Below are positions 11,043 to 20,280 of a stretch of 64,000 nt of DNA, in pieces. The DNA is from Molossus alvarezi (taxonomy: Eukaryota; Chordata; Mammalia; Chiroptera; Molossidae). The stretch is taken from NCBI GenBank assembly GCA_037176705.1, contig CM073888.1, positions 45,452,810-45,516,809 of the forward strand, in the 5' to 3' direction. Numbering within the stretch: position 1 is the stretch's first letter; each line of letters starts with the position of its first letter. The position numbers and the translations under genes were made by a program. A model generated the notes under the pieces. The model did not search any database. It saw only the letters and a list, made by a program, of their open reading frames with translations, and was not told the DNA's origin.

Positions 11043-11199
11043 TTGACGTGAAAAGGACACATTGAGTGGCTGCCACCCATAGGACCCAACCAGGGCCAGG
11101 GACACGCTGCAATTGAGGTACGTGCCCTTAGCGGAAACAGAACCCGGGTCTCTCTAGACCACAGGCCGACACTAACTGCTGAGCCAAACTGGCTAGGGC
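10947..11199 (-). mobile_element. VES SINE with expanded GA tract
   Basis: Flanked by a one-mismatch duplication (tcaaccagtatttttt / tcaatcagtatttttt). The CT-rich body has grown to about 14 GA units at 11008-11037. Confidence 0.92.
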
Positions 11200-11215
11200 T
11201 CAATCAGTATTTTTT

Positions 11216-11869
11216 AACTCCAAATATTTTCAAAATGCTGTGCTAGATATTCTGGGAAATTAAAAATATGCCTAAATCGTGTGTCTGACAAAAACAACAA
11301 CCATGGTGTTTATAATGCTTATTCTTTTGCCAGATATTGTCACCACTCAGAAGCACCAGCTTCTTTTGCCTCTTTTTGGACTAGGACTGTTTCTGACTAG
11401 GGTCCTCATCCAGGCAGCTAAGGGAATGCAGTGGAAAGAAAGCTAACACATTGAAATTAGAAATTTTGGGGGGTGGGGGGAACTATTAGTTTGGCCCTCA
11501 AAAGTACAGTATCGTCAACCTACTGGAACTTTGGTAGATTCAAATGGCGTCTTCAGGATAGATCATAGTTGTACCCAAGGAGTTTGGAGAACAAATGGGA
11601 AGGTGAGAGAGAAAGGGAAGTTGCATCTGATAGGAACAGAAAGATCAAATCTAGAAATCTGAGCACGTGTCCAGCTTTTTACTTAACTCCTTACTTTTTT
11701 CACTTAGTGCCAAGGGAGAGAATCTTCAAATAATCTTCTTGAATTAATTGAGTCCTTATTAAGTGTTTATTATCAGCCACGTTATATAGTAGGTAAACAT
11801 AGAACTAGATGATCTAGAGTGGGTGGGTTCAGCTTCAGGCTTTTAGTCGACAATTGTGTAGGGACCAAG
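11216..11869. other. Intron, no gene seen
   Basis: Unique-looking; includes a G-run near 11468-11480. No exon or repeat recognised. Confidence 0.6.
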
Positions 11870-12130
11870 AGCACTGACCCAGGCACGAGATGGCCTTGGT
11901 TGAAATCTATTAAAGCATTCAGTTCAGTTATTTAAGGGCCTGCTCCTAACTAGCTCTAAGATTTTAGGCAAATTACTTAACCTTCTTGTATCTCTGTCTC
12001 TTCATCTAAAAATGGGAACATGATATTATGTATCTTATGAGGCCACGAGGATTAAAAGAGCTAATAAATGTGAAGTGCTTAGAATGGTGCCGGCCACGTG
12101 CCCTGCAGCTGAGTTGCAGTTCACCAGCTG
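11870..12130 (+). repeat. MIR, nearly full length
   Basis: 'gagcactgacccaggcacgagatgg', then 'gcaaattacttaaccttcttgtatctctgtctcttcatctaaaaatggg', then 'gaagtgcttagaatggtgccggcc': MIR modules in the right order. Confidence 0.8.
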
Positions 12131-12317
12131 TTACTTTAAGGATATCTCTAGCCTACCATTTTTACTAGGATAATTCACTATGGAAATCCATCAAAGAAGA
12201 GTTAGTTTTCTGGCCTAAATAAGAAACTGACTTTGGAGAATGACTTGCTGATTCTAAATAGGATTGGGTATAGATAGACTGCTAGAAATGTTAATTCTGT
12301 AATTTTAAAATATAGCC

Positions 12318-13720
12318 TGGTACTGGCACAAGGACAGGCATATAGATCAATGGAACAGAACAGAGAACCCAGGAATCGACCCAAGACATTATGTTCAATT
12401 AATATTCAACAAAAGAGGCAGAGCATACAATGGAGAAAAGACAGTCTCTTCAATAAATGGTGTTGGGAAAATTGGACAGGTACATGCAAAAATATGAAAC
12501 TAAACCACCAACTTATACCATACAAAAGAATAAATTCAAAATGGATACAAGATTTAAATGTAACTCGTGAAACCATAAAAACCCTAGAAGAAAGTGTAGG
12601 CAGAAAAATCTCAGACATCATACGTAGTAGAATTTTCACTGATACATAGCCTAGGGCAAGAGAAACAAAGGAAACATTAATAAATGAGACTACATCAGAC
12701 TGAAAATGTCTGCATGGCAAAAGAAACCAGCATCAAATAGATAGGGAAGCCACTATATGGGACAACATATTTGCCAATGATACTTTGGATAAGGATTTAA
12801 TATTCAAAATGTATAGAGTACTCATACAACTCGAAGGGAAGACAATCAAATTAAAAATGGGCGAAGGACCTGAATAGACACTTGTCCAAACAGGACATAT
12901 AAATGGCCAGGAGACATATGAAAAAATGCTCAACATATCTAATCATCAGAGAGATGCAAATTAAAATGACTATGAGGTATCACCTCAAATGTGTCAGAAT
13001 GGCTGCCATCAACAAATCCTCAAGTGCTGGCGAGGGTGTGGAGAAAAGGGGACTCTAGTACACTGCTGGTGGAAATGCAGACTGGTGCAGCCACTATGGA
13101 AAACAATATGGTATTTCCTCGAAAAATTAAAAATGAAGTTGCCATTTGACTCAGTGATCCCACTTTTGGAACATAGCCTAAGAAGCCTGAAACACCAATC
13201 AGGAAGAATATATGTACCCCCATGTTCATAGCAGTGCTATTTACAATAGCTGAGATCTGGAAACAGCCCAAATGTCCACCAGTAGATGAGTGGATAAAAA
13301 AAGCTGTGGTACATTTATACAATGGAGTATTATGCAGCTGTAAGAAAGAAAAATCCCTCACCCTTTGAGATGACATGGAGGGACCTGGAGAGTACTATGC
13401 TGAGAGAAATAAGCCAGTCAGAGAAAGACAAGTACCGCATGATCTCACTTATTTCTGGAACATAATGAACAAAATAAGCTGTCGACCAAGAGATCCAAGT
13501 CATGGAAATAGGGAACAGACTGACAAACCTCAGAGAGATGAGGAGTGGAAGGGGTGGGAAGAGATAAACCAAAGAACTTAAATGCATATATGCAGAACCA
13601 GTGGACATCGATATTAAGCTGGGGAAAGCAGGAGGGGGGAGGGGGGGGTTAAGGAAGGGGTCATTTGGGAGAAAAGGGGACATCTGTAATACCTTCAGCA
13701 ATAAAAAAAAGAAAGTAAAA
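12318..13720 (+). mobile_element. 5'-truncated L1 retrotransposon
   Basis: Bounded by a 12-bp duplication (taaaatatagcc) at 12306-12317 and 13721-13732. It contains the end of ORF2, broken by frameshifts and stops. The fragment at 12350-12649 and the C-terminal piece at 12989-13231 are recognisable. The latter keeps the zinc-knuckle spacing CX3CX7HX4C. The 3' UTR ends in 'ggggacatctgtaataccttcagcaataaaa' and an A-rich tail. The reverse transcriptase and endonuclease parts are absent, so it cannot move on its own. Confidence 0.93.
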
Positions 13721-13737
13721 TAAAATATAGCCAATAT

Positions 13738-13960
13738 TTGTACACTTAATAATAATAGCTAACATTTGCTGAGCATATGCTGTGTACCAAGAGTTGTTCC
13801 AAGTCCTTTTTTCCCATTAACTTATTTTAGAGTTGAGGAAGCTGAGTCATTGAGAAGGTAAGTGACTTGCCCAAGGTAATGCAACTAGTTAGGGGCAGGG
13901 CCAGGTTTCAAACTGAGGCTATCTGACCCCATAGTTCACACACATCCATCATGATAACCT
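13738..13960. repeat. Ancient MIR/L2-class repeat
   Basis: 'aataatagctaacatttgctgagcatatgctgtgtacc ... gaggaagctgagtcattgagaaggtaagtgacttgcccaaggtaatgcaactag' is an old mammalian repeat signature. The L1 at 12318 inserted just upstream. Confidence 0.75.
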
Positions 13961-14241
13961 ATCTTTCATGCAAATGCATTCTGTATTTTAGATCGGTTTG
14001 CCGAAGTGTTTCATTTCATTTACTATAAACATAAATTAAATGCAAAACATTAGTGAAAAATTAATTTCATTAGATCATTTCAGCATAAAAATAGTTATTT
14101 TTCTGTTCTAGAGATAAGTTGCTCTTGTGTGGCACGTTAGAGCCATTGTTCTTTAGAAGTAGAAGACTGAGTTTGATTTCACCAGGGCATCCAGATGCAA
14201 GCATCCATTCTTTAGAACTGTTTTTCACTTTACATCTCAGA

Positions 14242-14508
14242 TACATATTTTTAGAATAGTGTGTAAGTAATGTCACTTTGCATGCATTCTGCAGAAATAG
14301 CTGCTTTTTTTTTTTTTTTTTAAACTATAATTAGGGTTATATCAAACCCTAACCTGTGAAAGGCATGCTTGGTAGGATTTGGAAATGGAGAACATTGTGA
14401 CAGATCATGCCTTTTGTATCTTCAGTGTAAAAAGACTACTGTTCTAAACACTATTGATCACTTCAGTTGCTTTACTTTATTGGTGCTAATGTAGCACTTT
14501 CTGGGTTT
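14242..14508 (-). repeat. Inverted duplication, right arm (partner 8409-8670)
   Basis: Reverse-complement copy of the left arm. It carries an 18-T run where the left arm has a shorter mixed A-run. Homology stops sharply near 14242 and weakens just beyond 14508. Confidence 0.85.
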
Positions 14509-14960
14509 GGTTTTAAAGAAAACTGGGCAAAACTAATTTGCCACTAGATGGAGCCCTGGCTATTTGGGTAAAAATAAATGCAACAGAGTCAGAACATTAA
14601 ATCATGCAGTCATATCATGCTGGAGGGCCCCCGGTATTTGAGGCCCTCGGCTTTTAATTGTAGAATGCATCTTTGTTCTTTGCCTGACCTGCAGAGTGAC
14701 ATCACTCCCTTTCTTCCTGTGCGCTGGCTTTGACACAAGCCAGATGGCTGCAGCCATCGGTAGGCGCGCAGGCTGCCTGGTACAGCAGTTGATGAAACAG
14801 AATAGGAAGACGTTTTATGGTCAGCTGCGGGAGCACAATGAGGCTGCAGCTTTGCTAAGTAATTACATTTGCCGTGCATACTTTATTCCTCACAGAGAAG
14901 GTCACAAGGAGAAAATACATTTTTATTTATGGTGTTGTGAGGTATAGACCTTTGATCTTT
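14509..14960. other. Unique, higher-GC segment, possible conserved non-coding element
   Basis: A complex, repeat-free stretch with more GC than its surroundings, including 'gccagatggctgcagccatcggtaggcgcgcaggctgcc'. The open frames on both strands (14696-14947 +, 14610-14879 -) show no known domain. The stretch is not flanked by splice signals that I trust. Conservation is a guess from its composition. Confidence 0.3.
14541..14554 (+). promoter_or_regulatory. Possible CTCF-like core motif
   Basis: CCACTAGATGGAGC matches the CTCF core except at the GGC position (GGA here). It lies just outside the inverted-duplication arm. Confidence 0.2.
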
Positions 14961-15880
14961 TATTAGTCAGTAGTCTGCTCCAAAGGAATGCTCTCTTTTC
15001 CCTGCTCTGCAATCACTCGTGAAAATGGCATGTTTATTTACGTTTAATGGTTCTTTCAGGCTGCGCATTGTGATGCTTACCTTCCCTCTTCCTCCCTTTT
15101 GTCTCCAGTTAGTCACACAAAAATGTTTTAGTTTTGTAGTGAGTTTAGTTTGGAGAAGTCAGAGTTCAGGCATGTTAATACAAGCAGATTTCTGTCAGAT
15201 ATACTCCAGAGTGATTTGGTAAAATATATTACTGTTTATTATGTGTTTGTTCTTCAAGGGGGTCAGAAGAGACCAGGAACAGATTCTTATTTTGGGGAGA
15301 TGAGGGTCAGGAAATGAACTAGACATTAATTTTATATCCATTTTTGAACATTTAGTGGTTAAGGTCACTTACAATGCTAATTTTAAATAAAATATTAGAA
15401 GTTAATATTAATCGATTCTTTTCTATCTGCATTTGAAGTTAATCTTTACCATCTGAAAGACTGTGCAAAACTTTAAAGAAAGTACTAACTGCACCTTCCT
15501 CTAAAGTCTATCACTCACACAATTTTGAGATTCTTCCGCATGACTCATTTCTAAAAACTTTTTGAAATATTTTTACCATTTTTAAGATTAGGCTGTGAAT
15601 ATAATTCACAGAATTGACCTAGAAATTATAAACTATAAAATCAAATGAAAAATTCATATTCGCTCTGCTTTGTTCAAACTTAACACTGTTTCTAAAGCGA
15701 AGTGTCTGAGTTGTCCCTAGATTATTTGGTTCTCTATTAATAAAAAATGAAACTCTAATAAAAGAAATCTCTTAATCTTACAATATTTTACAGTCTTCTC
15801 CAGGGAGGGCGATTTGCAAAAATTGCTGGAAGAAAGCAGCGTGGTGTAAGGGAAGAATATGGCTTTGCAGTAGATGTAAC
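14961..15880. other. Intron, no gene seen
   Basis: AT-rich sequence without recognised repeats or exons. Confidence 0.6.
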
Positions 15881-15884
15881 AGGG

Positions 15885-16080
15885 TTTTCTAATCCTTTTT
15901 CACTGGTTATTTGCTTTGTGCCCTTGGACCTTTGAGCCTCGGTTTCCTCACATATTTATTGGGGGATAAAACCTACCTCCTAGGTTTATTGCAAGAATGA
16001 AATGATACAATGTGTTTATTAGGCCCCAGACAGTTCCTGTCACATGGTACAAACTTAGTAAATGCTAATTCCTTTCAACT
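15885..16080 (+). repeat. MIR fragment
   Basis: 'gcctcggtttcctcacatatttattgggggataaaacctacctcctaggtttattgcaagaatgaaatg' and 'ttagtaaatgctaattcc' follow the MIR order. Confidence 0.75.
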
Positions 16081-16337
16081 GTTTTAAAGTTAGTCTCTTT
16101 TCTGAACCGCTTGCAAAATGTGTTCACAGATTACAGTTATATTGTATAATATTTTATTCATAAGATATAAATAATCCTGGGTTGAAAGCAAGCTCACCAT
16201 CTGAAAAATAGGCATTTGAAATTTATTAGCACTGTGTATGCATGTTCAGTTCCAGATAAAGCCATAACCATCAATTGTGCAATGGATGTATTTAACATTT
16301 GTGATGTTTTAATTTTTTTCTTTTGTCTCCTACTCAG

Positions 16338-16388
16338 CTCTTGCCCCTGTTCTTTGCCTCTCGTTTTGTTGGTGAAGATATCACAGTG
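16338..16388 (+). other. MSRB3: MSRB3 exon, 5' untranslated part (mitochondrial isoform)
   Basis: A polypyrimidine tract and the acceptor 'tctcctactcag' end at 16337. The exon then runs 51 bases to the ATG at 16389. Because an acceptor precedes it, this is an internal exon spliced from an upstream non-coding or alternative first exon, not a transcription start. Confidence 0.8.
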
Positions 16389-16464
16389 ATGTCTGCATTC
16401 AACCTGCTGCATTTGATGACAAAGAACCAGCCAGTGGCCCTTGGAGCCTGTGGGCTTCCCTCAG
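16389..16464 (+). CDS. MSRB3: MSRB3, mitochondrial-isoform N-terminal exon
   Basis: Encodes the start of methionine-R-sulfoxide reductase B3, isoform B. The enzyme reduces methionine-R-sulfoxide in proteins, and this N-terminus directs it to mitochondria. The exon reads MSAFNLLHLMTKNQP, then VALGACGLPS, and stops after the first base of a glycine codon at a GT donor (16465-16466). That base joins the GG that opens the exon at 35553, so the phase agrees. Against the human MSRB3B N-terminus as I remember it, the bat differs at a few places, including an arginine replaced by glycine in the ACG segment. With Lys12 the leader keeps only one basic residue in this exon. The ER isoform uses a different upstream exon that is not in the window. 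Confidence 0.93.
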
Positions 16465-17230
16465 GTTGCTGCTTCTTGTACTGTACCTAGTGAGGGCACT
16501 GGGTTGGGTGGGTGTTTCTGCTGCAGGAAATGATACACCACAATGCTTTGCTAAATTTCGTTTTCTTTTACTTGGGTCCTAATTTGAAGACGGAAATTGG
16601 TTATAAATCACCACTCTACTTTGAATAACATTCATTTCCACAATCCTTACAACCCTTGGAAACATTGTTCAGTTTCCTAGCTTAGTTTATAATTGTCACT
16701 ACTATTTCATGAGATCTCCTTGTTCTTTACTGCACATCTGAAAATCATAATGTTGTTCATAAGAGGCTGGTAGTCTTGATAAGAAACCGCCCCAAATCAC
16801 ACAAAATAAGACATTCGTCTTGTTAAAGGATAATGAAATTCTTTTCATTCCACATGTGGCCATTCCTTTAGGAAAGAAAAAATTAAAATAAACAACTTTA
16901 GAATTATTAAGTTAGTTATTGTAGTTAAAAATAAAAAAAATGTTCTACTTAGTGAACAAATGAACAGAACTAATATAGCATGTGTCAACTGATTCTTAAA
17001 TTAGAACCATCATACTTTTTAAAACTGTTAATTTATACATTTAAACAAGTGCAGCATGAAAGTCCAAAATTTCATTATGTGCCTGTATAAAATAAGTTTA
17101 ATACTTAAATTTATTATGAAAGCGCATGGTCAGATATTTCTGTGAACATTATTGTCAGTGTTGTTTATATTTTCTATTAATGTACATATGTCTATTGCTA
17201 TTTTGTATAGGGAATTTAATTCCAATTCAT
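16465..17230. other. Start of the 19.1-kb MSRB3 intron, no gene seen
   Basis: AT-rich sequence without recognised repeats or additional exons. Confidence 0.6.
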
Positions 17231-17234
17231 TAAA

Positions 17235-17730
17235 GAGTCATTGACTGTTACGGTGAGTGCCAGGCATTGTGTGAAGCAGTGAGGACACAGTGGTAAGATC
17301 AAGCCAGTTTCTTAAACTAGTACAATATGGAGTTAGAGCTCTATGAGGACCACTGACCCACATGGTTCTAAGACTAGAACAAAGTATCTATACTTGGAAC
17401 GTTAGGGGAATCTGGACAAGGATGATCCTAGCTCTTTGCTTAGGGGAAGACATTTTGGAAGGGAGAAAAGGTCTCTGAAGTTTAAAGAGGGCCTCATGGA
17501 GGATATAATGTTTGAGCTGAATCTCAGTCTATGAGCAAGTCAGCCAAGTGTCCAAAGAGGAGGAAGGACATTTCTAATGTATGTAGTAGCATGGGCAAAA
17601 CATTATGGCCTGAAAAAGCAAGGTATGTTCAGAGAAATGCAGGTTATTTATTATAACTAGCTTGGTGGATGAGGCAAGTAGAAGAGGTGAGGAAGAAAGG
17701 TAACCAAACAAAGAAGCACCTTATATGATG
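17235..17730. repeat. Ancient interspersed repeat, class unresolved
   Basis: 'gagtgccaggcattgtgtgaagcagtgaggacacagtgg', later 'ggcctcatggaggatataatgtttgagctgaatctcagtc' and 'gcaggttatttattataactagcttgg' follow a well-known old mammalian repeat order. Confidence 0.55.
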
Positions 17731-18159
17731 TTTTAAGAAATTTCAATCGTGGAGAAGGGATGAAGGGGGATGACATGATTTGATTTGCATTTATGATTAC
17801 TGATTTAGTAGGGTGGAAGGTCAGTGCTGGTTCCAGATGTTTCTATAAGAAGGCTGGGATGGCAACTTGATTAGAAGGGAGAATAGGGCATTTGTCTTAA
17901 AGCTATATCTGAATAGTAAACATCTGTTTTTTTAAAAAAAGATTTTATGTCGATTTGTGGTGACGTGAGAGGCTAATGAAACTCAGTGCATGGGGGCCCC
18001 AATCACTCTTCTCAATCCCTTTGTCTCCCGGACCCAGCCATGTCCCTGCCCTGCCACCAGAGAGTGCACTGGAGGACTTGGAGGCTGGAGGGACTCAGGA
18101 AGTGCTGAGAGCCTTCACAGTGGTCATTACAGTACATCTGGGAAGAAGGAGGATGGATT

Positions 18160-18192
<33 letters not shown>

Positions 18193-18595
18193 TTCAGGTT
18201 GTAGAACTGACAAGGTTTATCTGTTGAACTGTATAAGTTGAGAGAACACTAATCAATGTATTCTTGCCATCTGGAACTTTTCATAACTATATATTACACA
18301 TAACATTTGGAGGATGAAAGTTATTTAATTTATACATAACCATGTTTTCCACCGAGGTGGGGGGTCCCAACATGCGGGAGCACCAGTATAGCTCTTGTAA
18401 CATGAGTTTGCTATACACAGTGGAGGCTAAGTATTTACAGAAACTTATTAATTAACAGGGTATTCTTCGAGATATGACAGTCATGGAATTAAAGGATTTT
18501 GTAATGAAAGTCTTTGAGATATAACTGTCCTTTTAAATTTTGATATCAAAGTTATTCAAAGATAAATTCAACAAAGCTGATAATTCTTAAAAAGT
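17731..18595. other. Intron, no gene seen
   Basis: Contains a higher-GC patch at 17976-18160, where two overlapping 61-codon frames have no known relative. A (GA)n tract lies at about 18161-18193. Confidence 0.5.
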
Positions 18596-18605
18596 AACCA
18601 TAATA

Positions 18606-18863
18606 GCCCTGGTCAGTTTGCTCAGTGGTTAGAGCATTGGCCTGTGGTCCAGAGAGACCCAGGTTCGGTTCCTGCTAAGGGCACGTACCTCGGTTGCAGT
18701 TTGTCCCCCGGCCCTGGTTGGTCGTGCGGGTGGTAGCCACTCGATGTGTCCCTTTCACGTTGATGTTTCTCTCTCTCTCTTTCTTCCTCTCTCTCCTTCC
18801 CACTCTCTGAACAAAAAATGGAAAAATGTCCTCGGGTGAGGATATCAAAAAAAAAAAAAAAGG
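18606..18863 (+). mobile_element. VES SINE
   Basis: Exact 10-bp duplication (aaccataata) at 18596-18605 and 18864-18873. Head 'gccctggtcagtttgctcagtgg'. Confidence 0.94.
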
Positions 18864-18894
18864 AACCATAATAAAACAGTGCTTAAGCATAGAA

Positions 18895-19105
18895 ATTCTG
18901 GAGTTTGACTGGATTTGAAATTTGGCTTTGCCACTTAACTAGCTGTGTGCCTTGGCTTCCTTATTTGTATTGTTTTTGGAATAATAATAATAGTACTAAC
19001 CCAAAAGGATTTCTGGAAGAATAAAATAGATTGAAAACTGCTTAAAGCAGGGGCTGGCATAGAGCAAGCACCATATATAAATGTTCACTAAGTTTACTGT
19101 ACATG
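18895..19105 (+). repeat. MIR fragment
   Basis: 'ctttgccacttaactagctgtgtgccttggcttccttatttg ... ctgcttaaagcaggggctggcatagagcaagc' matches MIR order. Confidence 0.8.
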
Positions 19106-20100
19106 TCAATAGATATGTATTTTTTTGGTAATTTTCTAGTATAATAGACTTTTGAAAACATTTAACTTTGTCCCATCTTTCACTTAACTATTTTTATTTT
19201 AATAGAAACTACAAATTCATTTTATGTTTGAGAAATAATCATCTCAGTGGGTTGTTTTGATCTCTTTATTTTTCCTGTATATCTTGCTGAACCAGAATTC
19301 AGTCCCTGTAAATATACAACACATTTCTTTTATTCTTACCCAGTACCGATGGAAGCGCAGAGAAAGTCTCTGTCTTTCTAACTTGCAAACCATTTTAATT
19401 TGAGAAATGAATTGGCTAGAATAGTATTCCATAATTCCTTAGCCATTCAAGCACCACTTACTTTTTAAAGTGTTCTGAAAGTCAGTCTTCCAGTATTTAT
19501 ATTATAATTAATATTAGCAAAATCTTTATCATCCATCTCTCAATTTTACTTGTAAAAATATAGAAATGTTGAAGAAATTAAGTTCAACAGTAAAGAAACA
19601 AACTATTTAAATTTTGTAAAATAAAAATGAAATCCAAGTGGGAATTCTAGTTCTTATTACTTTGTAAAAGTAGGGAGGGAAGAGGTCAAAATTGGAGATA
19701 TAGGAAATTAAGGTGAAAGTTTGAAGTCTTGCTTTAATTTACTGTTCCCTGGTCAAAACCCATTACAACAAAACTCTCTGTAAATCAAAAAGATTTCTGC
19801 TCCCTAGCCAGTACCCTACTAATTTCAGGTATTATTCAATATGAAATAATTCCAGAACTAAAAAATAATTGGAACAGGCTCTTAAAGTTGATTATAACCG
19901 GATTGACCTGTATGAAGGCCATATCCCAGAAGAGTGATCTATCATTTTTCAGCTTTGACTTCCTTTACTTATTTTTTAATAAAGCATAATTTTAATTTAG
20001 AGCTTATTAAGTGCATCTGAGTTATGGTTTGCTCATGTTTGTAATTAAAGGTAATTTCTCTCTCTCAGAATTTCTTCTTAATTTCCTAACAGTTTCTTTT
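19106..20100. other. Intron, no gene seen
   Basis: About 1 kb of AT-rich unique sequence. Confidence 0.6.
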
Positions 20101-20104
20101 ATGT

Positions 20105-20280
20105 ATTGAAAAGAGCACTAGAAGAAGAGTCAGAAAACTCTAACCACAGCTCGTAATTAACTTCTGGGACCTTGAACGTATCACGGAACCTCTCCAGATT
20201 TTAGTCTCTTTATCTTTAAAATGAGAAATTCAAATTATATAATCTCTTAAATCCTGAAATTTTGTGATTTTATTAACTGT
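20105..20280 (+). repeat. MIR fragment
   Basis: 'gagcactagaagaagagtcagaaaactctaacc', then 'gggaccttgaacgtatcacggaacctctccagattttag' correspond to the MIR core. Confidence 0.7.

Noticed and set aside
13020..13376. Minus-strand frames across the L1 at 12318-13720
   Set aside because: Antisense shadows of L1 ORF2 and 3' UTR.
14610..14947. Overlapping 83- and 89-codon frames as genes
   Set aside because: Both strands are open over the same unique segment, with no domain, splice signals or start context. Kept only as a possible non-coding element.
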